Positions 18,930 to 27,636 of a stretch of DNA of 64,000 bases are shown piece after piece. The position numbers were made by a program, and so were the translations under genes. A model generated the notes under the pieces. It was not told the origin of the DNA and did not search any database. It was given only the letters and a program-made list of their open reading frames with translations. The stretch spans positions 18,602 to 82,601 of the forward strand of contig CAMCQT010000005.1 of NCBI GenBank assembly GCA_945877125.1. The letters run 5' to 3'. The stretch comes from Candidatus Brevifilum fermentans. Its GTDB lineage: Bacteria > Chloroflexota > Anaerolineae > Anaerolineales > Villigracilaceae. Every line of letters starts with the position of its first letter. Position 1 is the first letter of the stretch.

Positions 18930-19637
18930 ATGAAAAACTCAAAAATAATTTCTCTTTCCGTGTTGCTGTTGGTGACCATGCTCGCTTGTTCCTCGGTTTC
19001 AAACTTTGTAGCAACTCCCACCTCTGCACCGTTACCTACGCCTACACTGTTGCCCACGCCTACACTATTGCCTACACCCACACCGAAACCTGTGCTTTTT
19101 GAGGACAGTGAATTTATTGATTCTTGTAATGTTGAGTCTACAACGGATGTTGAGCGTTTTGTGGAAAATAGTCAATTTAATATGCGTGTGTTGACTCCGT
19201 TGTATGTTGCGTGGACTGAATGCACGAAAACCGAATATGCAGATTTTGTCATGGAAGTTGATGCCGCGCAAGTTAGCGGTCCCAATAATAATACGTACGG
19301 CATAATTTTCCGCTATGGGCTTGAGGCAGATGAGTTTTATGCTTTTCTGATCAGCGGCGATGGGTTTTACGTTTTTACTGTCGATGGTGCGAAGCGCGAG
19401 GAACCTGAGTTTCTCGTTGATTGGACGGAGTCGTCTGCGATTAATCAAGGCGCACAGACCAATCGTCTCAAAGTTGTTGCGGTTGGCGGAAACATGAAAT
19501 ATTACGTTAATGACCAACTTTTGGGTGAAGTACAGGATGTCCGCTTTACTACTGGCACAGTTGGCTTTTTTGCCGGCACATTGGAAGAAGGCAACGTGCA
19601 AGTTTCTTTTGACAATCTTAAGATTTCACAGCCGTAA
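18930..19637 (+). CDS. Lipoprotein with concanavalin-like (3-keto-disaccharide hydrolase/LamG-type) domain
   Basis: A 235-aa predicted lipoprotein with lipobox LLVTMLACS and AGGAG 7 bases before ATG. A TPTLLPTPTLLPTPTP linker (a nearly exact 18-bp tandem repeat in DNA) leads to a beta-sandwich domain. That domain shows FEDSEFID, YGIIFRYG...FYAFLISGDGFYVF, LKVVAVGGNMKYYVNDQLLGEV and TGTVGFFAGT, a pattern shared with DUF1080/LamG-like sugar-binding folds. It probably binds carbohydrate at the cell surface. It is a single transcription unit ending at a perfect terminator. Confidence 0.7.
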   Translation: MKNSKIISLSVLLLVTMLACSSVSNFVATPTSAPLPTPTLLPTPTLLPTPTPKPVLFEDSEFIDSCNVESTTDVERFVENSQFNMRVLTPLYVAWTECTKTEYADFVMEVDAAQVSGPNNNTYGIIFRYGLEADEFYAFLISGDGFYVFTVDGAKREEPEFLVDWTESSAINQGAQTNRLKVVAVGGNMKYYVNDQLLGEVQDVRFTTGTVGFFAGTLEEGNVQVSFDNLKISQP

Positions 19638-19651
19638 TTGACAGCGGCTAA

Positions 19652-19689
19652 AAATAAAACGAGGGCGCGTATGCGCCCTCGTTTTATTT
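19652..19689. terminator. Bidirectional terminator between lipoprotein and pirin genes
   Basis: A perfect 17-bp inverted repeat, AAATAAAACGAGGGCGC / GCGCCCTCGTTTTATTT, with a 4-base loop. The pirin stop codon lies inside the right arm. Confidence 0.92.
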
Positions 19690-20526
19690 AATAAATGTGC
19701 CGTTGCGTAGGTCTGCCAGCGTTTGTTGAATTTCTTCAACGGTGTTCATGACGAATGGTCCATAGGGGACGATGGGTTCCTTGAACGGTGCGCCTGCGAT
19801 CAACATGAAGCGCACGCCCGTTTCGCTTTTAACTTCGAGTTGATTTCCATCGTCGTTGAAGACTACCATGCCGACAGATTCTACAACCTCGCCAGAGAAC
19901 TCGCCTGTGCCTTCAAAGACGTAGGCTAGGACGGTGTGTCCGCTTGGGATTGGATAAATGAATCTCGAAGCAGGTGCCAGCTTCACGTCCATGTAAAGCG
20001 GCGAGGCGGCGATCTCTGTCACGGGGCCGTGAATCCCATCCAATTCTCCGGCTACGAGTCGAATTGTGACACCGTCTTTTTTGATAACGGGGATGGTAGA
20101 TGATTTCACTTCCTGATAACGAGGCTGGCTCATTTTTTCGGCGGCGGGTAAATTGACCCAAAGCTGAAAGCCGTAAATATTTCCGCTTTCGCCGCGACGG
20201 GGCATTTCTTCGTGCAGGATGCCGCGTCCGCTGGTCATCCATTGCACGTCGCCGGGACCGATGATTCCGGCATTGCCGAGGCTGTCACGGTGACTGACGG
20301 AGCCATCCAAAATATAGGTGACGGTTTCGATGCCGCGATGCGGATGTGTGGGGAAGCCGCGCAGGGGACCTTCGAGCGGGTTGTTGAATGCAAAATGATC
20401 GAAGAGCAGAAATGGGTCGTGTTCGTTGCTGGCACGCGGAGAGACGGAGCGGCGTAATAAAACGCCCGCGCCTTCCAGTGCAAGTTGAGGTTCGATGATT
20501 TGGGATACAGTTCTAAAGTTTGTCAT
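19684..20526 (-). CDS. Pirin-family cupin protein
   Basis: A 280-aa bicupin of the pirin family; members include quercetin 2,3-dioxygenases and redox-sensing regulators. The N-terminal cupin carries the metal-ligand block FPTHPHRGIETVTYILDG...SHRDSLG, then GDVQWMTSGRGILHEEMP, which is diagnostic. The C-terminal cupin (SGHTVLAYVFEGTGEFSG, then RFMLIAGAPFKEPIVPYGPFVMNT) is well conserved. Whether it is an enzyme or a regulator cannot be decided here. It stands alone and is cytoplasmic (no signal peptide). Confidence 0.9.
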   Translation of the reverse strand: MTNFRTVSQIIEPQLALEGAGVLLRRSVSPRASNEHDPFLLFDHFAFNNPLEGPLRGFPTHPHRGIETVTYILDGSVSHRDSLGNAGIIGPGDVQWMTSGRGILHEEMPRRGESGNIYGFQLWVNLPAAEKMSQPRYQEVKSSTIPVIKKDGVTIRLVAGELDGIHGPVTEIAASPLYMDVKLAPASRFIYPIPSGHTVLAYVFEGTGEFSGEVVESVGMVVFNDDGNQLEVKSETGVRFMLIAGAPFKEPIVPYGPFVMNTVEEIQQTLADLRNGTFIK

Positions 20527-20660
20527 GTGCTTATTGATGAGGCGGGGGGCGCTGTTATTACCAAAAAACTTTTTTTTGGCAGACTGTAACTTTTTGGCGT
20601 TTCAAGTATCTAATTTTATTGGAGTTATAAAATTTTGGAAATTATTCAATAGGAGTAATC

Positions 20661-20876
20661 ATGCCGATTTATGAATTTGTATGTACCGAGTGTAATAAAT
20701 CTTTTGAAGACCTTGTGTTCAGCTTTAGTAAAATTGATGAGGTGGTTTGCCCTGCCTGTGGCAGCAGCCAGGTGAAGAAAAAGATGTCCACTTTTTCTTC
20801 CAAATCAGCGGCAGGCGCAAGTTCGTTTTCGTTGGGACCAAGCTCCGCTTCTTCGTGCGGCACTGGCAGTGTTTGA
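20661..20876 (+). CDS. FmdB-type zinc-ribbon protein
   Basis: A 71-aa protein with the FmdB/CxxC regulatory-protein zinc ribbon: MPIYEFVCTEC...VVCPACGSSQVKKKMS (CxxC-x~25-CxxC). A Ser/Gly-rich tail with one more Cys follows. AGGAG precedes the ATG. FmdB was named as a putative regulator of formamidase; most homologues have no established role. Confidence 0.85.
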   Translation: MPIYEFVCTECNKSFEDLVFSFSKIDEVVCPACGSSQVKKKMSTFSSKSAAGASSFSLGPSSASSCGTGSV

Positions 20877-21065
20877 GGGGGGTAAATCCCGATCGGCCGT
20901 GAGCTGATCTTCCTGATAAAAACCGCTCTCTATCTGTAGATAAATGTAAAACTAACAAAAACGCAAGGCTGTCCGGTACTTTAATCCTACTCTTGGATTT
21001 GGTTTCCCGAAATTATTATGATAACCTGTAAATGGTTGATGTGTCATTTATATATTATGAAAACT

Positions 21066-21164
21066 TAGCAGCATCTTCATAGCATCTCTGTCGAAGAATG
21101 GAGACACAAAACCAAGGAATCAAAGTAGTCTTTTACTATGATTACCAGGTTGCCGAATACATCA
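21066..21164 (+). ncRNA. Candidate cyclic-di-GMP-I (GEMM-I) riboswitch aptamer
   Basis: The leader contains the GEMM-I landmarks in order: AGCATCTC, stem CTCTGT/ATGGAG around a GAAG-containing loop, then GGAGACACAAAACCAAGG (compare consensus GG-GACGCAAAGCCACGG), AATCAAAG, a short variable hairpin (GTAG/CTAT), and the tetraloop-receptor strand GATTACCAGGTTGCCGAA. The match in the second half is strong. The GAAA tetraloop is GAAG here. It is followed within 5 bases by an intrinsic terminator, the normal expression platform, and then by an exoenzyme gene, the typical target class. The rest of the 347-base gap after the FmdB gene holds nothing I can name. Confidence 0.75.
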
Positions 21165-21168
21165 CAGC

Positions 21169-21198
21169 AAAACTGCCTGGCTTACTAGGCAGTTTTTT
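21169..21198 (+). terminator. Riboswitch expression-platform terminator
   Basis: AAAACTGCCT pairs with AGGCAGTTTT and is followed by extra T. It lies between the aptamer and the AAGGAG of the pectate-lyase gene, so it would act as a regulated attenuator. Confidence 0.8.
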
Positions 21199-21223
21199 GT
21201 TGTTCAATAATAAGGAGAGCGTA

Positions 21224-24200
21224 ATGAATAAGAAAATTTACCAATTAGTGAGTGCCTTTGTGGTATTTATTCTGGTATTTGGGAACTCTATTAGCGCGGA
21301 CGCCGCTTCCACAGATGGTGCGCTGAGGCTGCAAAGTCAGGTTGTTGCAATTCCAGCTTTTCCCGGGGCGGAAGGATTTGGGGCGAATACAATTGGCGGG
21401 CGGGGCGGAACTGTGTACGAGGTGACCAATACCAACGACGCTGGTGCGGGAAGTTTGAGAAGTTGTGTTGAAGCAACTGGTCCCAGAATTTGTATATTTA
21501 AAGTTGGAGGACTGATAAGCCTCAATTCTCCTTTGACGATCAGAAATCCGTTTATCACCATTGCAGGTCAGACGGCCCCCGGTGGTGGAATTACCATTAA
21601 ATTAGGAACGGCAACTGAGGCATTCTCCACTCAAACTCACGATGTTATTATCCGCTACATCACCATTAGACCCGGACCGGGCGGAGAAAATCATACCAAC
21701 CAAATCGCAAAAAACGGCAGCGAGCTATACAATATCATCATTGACCATAACTCCATGAGTTGGGGTGTTGATTCGAATATTGAAACCTGGTATAGAGTGC
21801 GGGATGCCACAATTCAGTGGTCACTAATTTCTGAGGCGTTGGATAATAGTACGCACTCAAAAGGCGCCCACAGCAAAGGGATTATGATCGGCGGCTATAA
21901 AGGCAGTGAATCTGGCGGCAAAGGCTCAGAAAATATATCCATCCTTAATGACCTTATGGCTCATAATGCGGATAGAAATCCTCTTATGCAATTATGCGGC
22001 ATTGCACAGGTGATTAATAATGTTACCTACAACCCAATGTATAGTTTCTCACATCAGCAGCTTAACTGCCCTTTGGGTGAAAGCTATGTGAACTGGATCA
22101 ACAATTATCATAAAAAAGGACCATCCAGCACATCCAGCGATGACCTGAAAATTATCCCCGCAGATAGCGGAGCATGGTCATCTGGGAAAGTTTATGTAAA
22201 GGGAAATATCGGGCCGAGCAGGTCAAATGATACTTTGCCAGAAGCCAATTGGGTTGAGATGAAGTCCGGCGCTCCGGCTGGTGTGATTGTCACTTCTCCG
22301 GCGCCTGCTCCCGCAGTATATTCAACCAGCGCCATCGAAGCATATAACAGCCTCATTGCAGATGGCGGCGCTGGAAATAGCCGAGCCATTGGCTGCGACG
22401 GGAATTGGTACAACCGCAGAGATTCAATTGATACGAGAATTATCAACGAAGTGAAAGCCGGTACGGGCAAGATCATCGATAACCCATCTCAGGTTGGCGG
22501 TTGGATCGTGCCCGACGCTGGTACTCCCTGCACAGATAGCGATCACGATGGGATGCCCGACACCTGGGAACAGTCGTCGGGTCTCAATCCAAATACTCCA
22601 GACGGCTCAGGTGATAAAGACGGGGATGGGTACACAAATGTTGAAGAATATTTCAATGGGACAACTTCCCAAAATACAACGCCACCGACAACGATCTCTG
22701 TTAAAACAGCGGTGACTACTCATATTTCGGGGCCGGCTGCCAGTGTGGATTTCATCGTCACGTTCTCCAAAGATGTAACGGGAGTGGATGTTGCTGATTT
22801 TAGCTTGACGACAAACGGCGTATCTGGCGCAGCTGTGAGTGGAGTCAGCGGCGCGGGCAGTGTCTACACTGTCAGCGTTAGCACTGGCACAGGCGATGGT
22901 ACTCTGCGGCTGGATGTGTCTGCCGGCGCAACTGTCACCGACTTAACAGGAAATCCTTTAGCCGGACTGCCGTATGCGAGCGGCGAAAGTTACACAATTG
23001 ACAAAACTGCGCCCGCGTTAATTTCAAGCGTGCGCGTCAATGCCAACCCCACCGTCACTGCCAGTGTAGACTTCACTGTCAGTTTTTCTGAACCAGTCGC
23101 GGGTGTGGATGTCGGCGATTTCACACTATTCAAGACTGGCTTGATCGCTGGTGAATCGATCATGAGCGTAAATGGCGGGCCGAACATCTACACGGTCAGC
23201 GTCAACACGGGCACAGAGAGCGGCGACTTGCGGCTGGATGTGTCTGCTGGCGCAACCGTCACCGACTTGGCTGGAAATCCTTTAGCCGGACTGCCGTACA
23301 CGAGCGGTGAAAGTTACACAATTGACAAAACTGCGCCCGTGTTAATTTCAAGCGTACGAGCCAATGCCAACCCCGCTGTCACTACCATCGTAGACTTCAC
23401 TGTCAGTTTTTCTGAGCCAGTCGCAGGTGTGGATGTTGGCGATTTTACACTATTCAAAACTGGCATGATCGCCGGTGAATCGATCATGAGCGTAAATGGC
23501 GGGCCGAACATCTACACGGTCAGCGTCAACACGGGCACAGAGAGCGGCGACCTGCGGTTGGATTTGCCCGCCAGCGCAACCGTCACCGACTTGGCTGGAA
23601 ATCTATTGGCTGGACTGCCATACGCGAGCGGCGAAAGTTACACAATTGACAGAACCATGCCCGTGGTGATTTCAAGCGCGCGCGTCAATGTTGCCCCGAC
23701 CAGCGCCGCCAGCGTGGACTTCACTGTCAGTTTTTCTGAACCCGTTACGGGTGTGGATGTTGGCGACTTCGCATTATCCAAAACTGGCGCGATCACCGGT
23801 GAATTGGTCACAGGTGTCAATGGCGGAGCATCTGTCTATACGGTCAGTGTCAACACGGGCGTTGGAGATGGTACTTTGCGCCTGGACCTGGTTGATAACG
23901 ATAGCATCGTAGATGTCACCCCCACTCCGCTGGGCGGTGCAGGTTTGGGAAATGGAAACTTTACTGTAGGCGAGACTTATACAATTGATAAAAACGCGCC
24001 GCTGGTGGTGAGCAGTCTGCGCAGTGATTCGAACCCATCCACTGCGGAAAGCATCCATTTTGCTGTGACCTTCACCGAGGCTGTCAGCGGCGTGGATGCC
24101 AGCGACTTTACGCTGACCACAACGGATGGGCTTTCAGGCGCATCCATCACGGGGCTGAGTGGGTCTGCCAATACCTACTCCATTGCCGTCGCAACGGGCA

Positions 24201-24940
24201 GCAATAATGGTACGCTCCGCCTTGACCTAATTGATAATGACAGCATTGTAGATTCTGTGAATCAGCCGCTTGGCGGGCTGGGTGCAGGCAACGGTAACTT
24301 TATAGTAGGCGATATTTATACGATCAACAAAACCCCCATTAACACAGTAAAAATTGTGAGCGAGACATTCAGATCCAACGGTACAAATGACGGCTGGGTA
24401 CTCGAATCAAGTGAAGATAGTAATACGGGCGGGTCGAAGAATTCCAAAGCTGATACCATTAACCTCGGTGATGATGCCAAAGATCGTCAGTATCGCGCCA
24501 TTTTGCATTTCCCTACAAATTACCTGCCTGATAAAGCGGTGGTGACCCAGGTCATTCTCACATTCAAAAGCAAGGGTGTCGTAGGAACTGATCCGTTCAC
24601 CACCCATCAAAATATCTCAGTTGATATTCGCAAAGGTGTGTTCAATAACTCCAGGTTCTTTAATTTTGGGTCTTTGCAAATACAGAGTTTTCAAACTCCC
24701 GCAGATGTGGTCTCGGCGGCTACGATACAGAACAACCCAGTAGACGGCTGGTATTGGGCTATGTTGGACAGCAAGGCTCTTGCGTATATTAATCTTACCG
24801 GCGCAACACAAATTCGGCTTGGTTTCCAACTTGATGATAATGACGATATGAGCGACGATTACATAAAGTTTTATAGTGGCAATTACGGATCGCAAAAATA
24901 TCGGCCGCAGTTACAGATTCAGTATTATGTGCCGAAATAA
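21224..24940 (+). CDS. Secreted pectate-lyase-like protein with Ig-like repeats and C-terminal binding module
   Basis: A 1238-aa exoprotein. The start is ATG 21224 with AAGGAG 8 bases upstream; the longer frame runs through the riboswitch terminator. A signal peptide is visible (MNKKIYQLVSAFVVFILVFG...ADAAS). Residues ~38-420 form a right-handed beta-helix like polysaccharide lyase family 1 (FPGAEGFGANTIGGRGG, IAGQTAPGGGI, DVIIRYITIRPG, IIDHNSMSWGVDSN). Residues ~430-475 carry Ca-binding DxDxDG loops. About five Ig-like domains of ~108 aa follow (490-1038), each beginning YTIDKTAP. A C-terminal ~200-aa beta sandwich (RAILHFPTNYLPD) resembles DNRLRE/CBM96 modules. It probably degrades extracellular pectin-like polymer under c-di-GMP control. 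Confidence 0.85.
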   Translation: MNKKIYQLVSAFVVFILVFGNSISADAASTDGALRLQSQVVAIPAFPGAEGFGANTIGGRGGTVYEVTNTNDAGAGSLRSCVEATGPRICIFKVGGLISLNSPLTIRNPFITIAGQTAPGGGITIKLGTATEAFSTQTHDVIIRYITIRPGPGGENHTNQIAKNGSELYNIIIDHNSMSWGVDSNIETWYRVRDATIQWSLISEALDNSTHSKGAHSKGIMIGGYKGSESGGKGSENISILNDLMAHNADRNPLMQLCGIAQVINNVTYNPMYSFSHQQLNCPLGESYVNWINNYHKKGPSSTSSDDLKIIPADSGAWSSGKVYVKGNIGPSRSNDTLPEANWVEMKSGAPAGVIVTSPAPAPAVYSTSAIEAYNSLIADGGAGNSRAIGCDGNWYNRRDSIDTRIINEVKAGTGKIIDNPSQVGGWIVPDAGTPCTDSDHDGMPDTWEQSSGLNPNTPDGSGDKDGDGYTNVEEYFNGTTSQNTTPPTTISVKTAVTTHISGPAASVDFIVTFSKDVTGVDVADFSLTTNGVSGAAVSGVSGAGSVYTVSVSTGTGDGTLRLDVSAGATVTDLTGNPLAGLPYASGESYTIDKTAPALISSVRVNANPTVTASVDFTVSFSEPVAGVDVGDFTLFKTGLIAGESIMSVNGGPNIYTVSVNTGTESGDLRLDVSAGATVTDLAGNPLAGLPYTSGESYTIDKTAPVLISSVRANANPAVTTIVDFTVSFSEPVAGVDVGDFTLFKTGMIAGESIMSVNGGPNIYTVSVNTGTESGDLRLDLPASATVTDLAGNLLAGLPYASGESYTIDRTMPVVISSARVNVAPTSAASVDFTVSFSEPVTGVDVGDFALSKTGAITGELVTGVNGGASVYTVSVNTGVGDGTLRLDLVDNDSIVDVTPTPLGGAGLGNGNFTVGETYTIDKNAPLVVSSLRSDSNPSTAESIHFAVTFTEAVSGVDASDFTLTTTDGLSGASITGLSGSANTYSIAVATGSNNGTLRLDLIDNDSIVDSVNQPLGGLGAGNGNFIVGDIYTINKTPINTVKIVSETFRSNGTNDGWVLESSEDSNTGGSKNSKADTINLGDDAKDRQYRAILHFPTNYLPDKAVVTQVILTFKSKGVVGTDPFTTHQNISVDIRKGVFNNSRFFNFGSLQIQSFQTPADVVSAATIQNNPVDGWYWAMLDSKALAYINLTGATQIRLGFQLDDNDDMSDDYIKFYSGNYGSQKYRPQLQIQYYVPK
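22990..23637 (+). repeat. Tandem 324-bp repeat encoding two near-identical Ig-like domains
   Basis: Bases 22990-23313 and 23314-23637 are nearly identical, unit 324 bp (108 codons). Less similar units lie before and after. This indicates recent duplication inside the gene. Confidence 0.85.
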
Positions 24941-24980
24941 ATAGTGTGCTGAAAATTTACGACAATCACACTTCGTGACA

Positions 24981-25023
24981 AAAAATAAAGCACGTCCAAA
25001 AAATTGGGCGTGCTTTATTTTTT
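24981..25023. terminator. Bidirectional terminator between convergent exoprotein genes
   Basis: AAAAATAAAGCACG(T)CC pairs with GG(G)CGTGCTTTATTTTT around an A-rich loop. The T run on each strand serves both convergent transcripts. Confidence 0.88.
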
Positions 25024-25070
25024 GTCCACCTTGTTGGGTTCGTTGTGGATGTGCGAGGTGTTGATTTTTT

Positions 25071-27596
25071 TTACCGAATTGTCCCAAGCAGACGCGGATA
25101 CCAATACCATAAAATATCAGCCACAGGTTTGCTGTGAATGGATGTGGATTTGTCCTGCAACGCGGCCGGCGGATAATATCCTCGGCTGACAAAGCCGGTG
25201 ATCCACTGGCGGGTGTTGACGGCGGTCAGGATTGCTTCGTAAATATCCGCCTGGGTTTGCAAGCTTAAACTGACGGAACTGAAATCGGCATTGGGTCGGC
25301 TGAGCGCGCTCCAATCTATGCAGGCGCCTTTGCCGTCTGGGATGCATTCTCCAGCCGCGCCAGCCGCAGATGGGTACGCAACGGCAAGGACAAGTGGTTT
25401 GTTTAACAGCGAGGCAAGCGATGAAACTTCATTGTCCAATAGGCGCCCGGCTTCATTTGCGTAATCTACTTTTGTTGCACTTGGGTTTGTAGAAAGCGAA
25501 GCCGACCAGAGCAGGTAAATCCCGTCTACATCTTGCAGGAAGTTTAGCGGAGTTTCAAGTGTGGACTTGGTGTAGGGCAGCGCCCACAAAATTTGTCCCT
25601 TGAAATGTTGACGTACATCCGTGAGGATTGATTTCCATTGTGTCTCGCTGTCAGCCGGAACGTTGGATGGGTTGCCGTCCGACAGTTTTCCGCCGGGCAG
25701 GGCTGGAGCTACCCAATCACCGCCGAGGATGAGGGTCTGCGCGCCGGTTTGGGCTGCCAGGTCTGCATAGTTGACGGCGAATGCGCGGTAGCGTGTGAAC
25801 CACGCCTGCCACCACTGTGCATCTCGTGGCGCACCCAGCCAAAAGCTTGCGCTGGGCGCGGTTGAAGATCCATCAGATAAAGCGGGGAAGTTCGGCGTCG
25901 GAAAGATCGCGACGTTAAGTCCCAATGCGCGGGCTTGTGAAATCATGATCGCTGAATCAATCCACAGCGGGTCCTGTCCGGGGATGGGAGCGAAGCCGAG
26001 GGGCGAAACTTTGGTGTAGGTCCAACTTGGGGTGAGGACGACGATATTGGCGCCCAGTGCCTGTGTGTTGGCAAAGGCTTGCGGTGCATAATACGACCAG
26101 TTGGGGCGGTACGTGGGTTGGAATTCGACACCGGCGATGAATCCGCTGGCGCGCGGGGTGATGCTTGCGCCAACCAATGTGACCGGCTCTGGATTCTCGA
26201 ACCACTTCCAGGCGCTGATCGTATCTTGAATATCCTGACTGGTTAGGCTGGTCATAGCCTGCCGACCTGCGGGCGCGGCGCCGACGGTTTGAACATCGTC
26301 CGCGCTTCCGCATTGCCCGTTGCGGCAATAGCGATATGAAAAAGAGCCGAGGATATTGAGCGGGCCGTAAAGTTTGTATGCCCACTTATTATTGCCAAGC
26401 GGCCACATGGGAACGGGTTCCATCCAGCCAAATGTGTTGAATTGCATGTAGATAATGTCGCCGGGCGGTGTGACCGACGGAACGGTCACTTCAAAAAGAA
26501 TGGGCGCATCACCGGCAGACCAGGACATAACCGAGTCTTGAAGTACGATTTCCTGGGCGGGCACGATCAGCTCGCGCAAGTTCCATTGACCATCTTCCTT
26601 GTGCTCGGCATTCCAAAAGCCATCGCCCAGTGTGTATTTATATTGAATGTGCGCACCGGCAGGCAGGGCCAGCGTGGTCGCGTAGCGTCCGTCTGCTTGC
26701 AGGCTCATAATGGGCATACGGTCTGTGTTGGTGCTGACTCCGCCTTGCAGGTCTGCGAACGTGTTGCCGAGCTGTAAAATATTCCCCGCAATACGCACAG
26801 GCACACCTGGCACAGTGGTATCTGGCACTGAAACGGTAAACGTCACATTTACCAGCGGCAGGGATTTTACGCGCAGATCAACCTCTGTGGTGTGACCATC
26901 CGCAACAGCCGCGCCCTGTTGAAATGTTTGATACATGCCATCCATGCTATAGACCAGCAGGTTTTGTACGCCGGTGGGCAAGCCAACAAGCTCAAACCGT
27001 CCGCTGGAATCGGTGATGGATTGCATACCGCCCGCGGTGACCAGCATGTTCGGCAATGACGAACCGGTGTCTACATTAAATATCTGTCCCTGAATTGTGC
27101 CGGTTTGGCGCGCGTAAGATTTATCTCCCCAGTCAGCAACGATATCCTGTACTTCAGCCGGACCCGCAACAAAATACATGCGGTAGCGAATCGCCGTGCC
27201 TAGATTGGTGTCTTCTAAAACCTGTGTCGCGCCGCGCCGCACATAGCGATATTTAACAATCGAATTATAGGGCAGGGGCAGCGTCGCTGTGTAGGTCAGC
27301 GAGTCGCGCGCACTCATTGGGTATTGCGTAGCATTCAGCGAAAGTCCCGTCACCTCATCCATGACGGCAATTGACATGGATTCATTTGCCAGAAGCGGCT
27401 CGGGCAAAACCACCACGAAGGTGGTCTGTGCCATTGTCTGCGGCGTTGGCGAAGGGACAATACCAACCGGAGTCTGTGTGGATGTGCCGGAACTGATTGG
27501 GGTTTCAAATAATGAAAGAGTGCATGCCTGCCCAACCAGGACAAGCACAATCGTCGCAGCGATAATTCGGCGGATCAATATTGACTGCATGTTCAT
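25071..27596 (-). CDS. Large lipoprotein with starch-binding-like modules and glycoside-hydrolase-like TIM barrel
   Basis: An 841-aa predicted lipoprotein (LVLVGQACT, Cys 25) with a TPTP linker. The N-terminal half carries several CBM20-like beta-sandwich modules (YNSIVKYRYVRRG, AHIQYKYTLGDGFWNAEH, SFSYRYCRNGQCG) and one carboxypeptidase-regulatory-like domain (GTIQGQIFNVDTGSSLPNM). From residue ~500 an (alpha/beta)8-like part follows (FIAGVEFQPTYRP, ALGANIVVLTPSWTY, TQTLILGGDWVAP, GQILWALPYTKS) that recalls GH113-type or related barrels. Catalytic residues are not certain. It lies 40 bases after tatC and may be the last gene of that operon. It shares a terminator with the pectate-lyase gene. 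Confidence 0.7.
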   Translation of the reverse strand: MNMQSILIRRIIAATIVLVLVGQACTLSLFETPISSGTSTQTPVGIVPSPTPQTMAQTTFVVVLPEPLLANESMSIAVMDEVTGLSLNATQYPMSARDSLTYTATLPLPYNSIVKYRYVRRGATQVLEDTNLGTAIRYRMYFVAGPAEVQDIVADWGDKSYARQTGTIQGQIFNVDTGSSLPNMLVTAGGMQSITDSSGRFELVGLPTGVQNLLVYSMDGMYQTFQQGAAVADGHTTEVDLRVKSLPLVNVTFTVSVPDTTVPGVPVRIAGNILQLGNTFADLQGGVSTNTDRMPIMSLQADGRYATTLALPAGAHIQYKYTLGDGFWNAEHKEDGQWNLRELIVPAQEIVLQDSVMSWSAGDAPILFEVTVPSVTPPGDIIYMQFNTFGWMEPVPMWPLGNNKWAYKLYGPLNILGSFSYRYCRNGQCGSADDVQTVGAAPAGRQAMTSLTSQDIQDTISAWKWFENPEPVTLVGASITPRASGFIAGVEFQPTYRPNWSYYAPQAFANTQALGANIVVLTPSWTYTKVSPLGFAPIPGQDPLWIDSAIMISQARALGLNVAIFPTPNFPALSDGSSTAPSASFWLGAPRDAQWWQAWFTRYRAFAVNYADLAAQTGAQTLILGGDWVAPALPGGKLSDGNPSNVPADSETQWKSILTDVRQHFKGQILWALPYTKSTLETPLNFLQDVDGIYLLWSASLSTNPSATKVDYANEAGRLLDNEVSSLASLLNKPLVLAVAYPSAAGAAGECIPDGKGACIDWSALSRPNADFSSVSLSLQTQADIYEAILTAVNTRQWITGFVSRGYYPPAALQDKSTSIHSKPVADILWYWYPRLLGTIR

Positions 27597-27636
27597 TCTC
27601 TCTCCTCGGATGAAACAAACGCTTCTTTTCGCCGCT

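Noticed and set aside
20945..21020. A second riboswitch-like stretch (ACGCAAGGCTGTCCGG...GGTTTCCCGA) before the GEMM-I candidate.
   Set aside because: It shares some words with the GEMM consensus, but no GAAA hairpin half or receptor strand could be placed; too weak to call a tandem aptamer.
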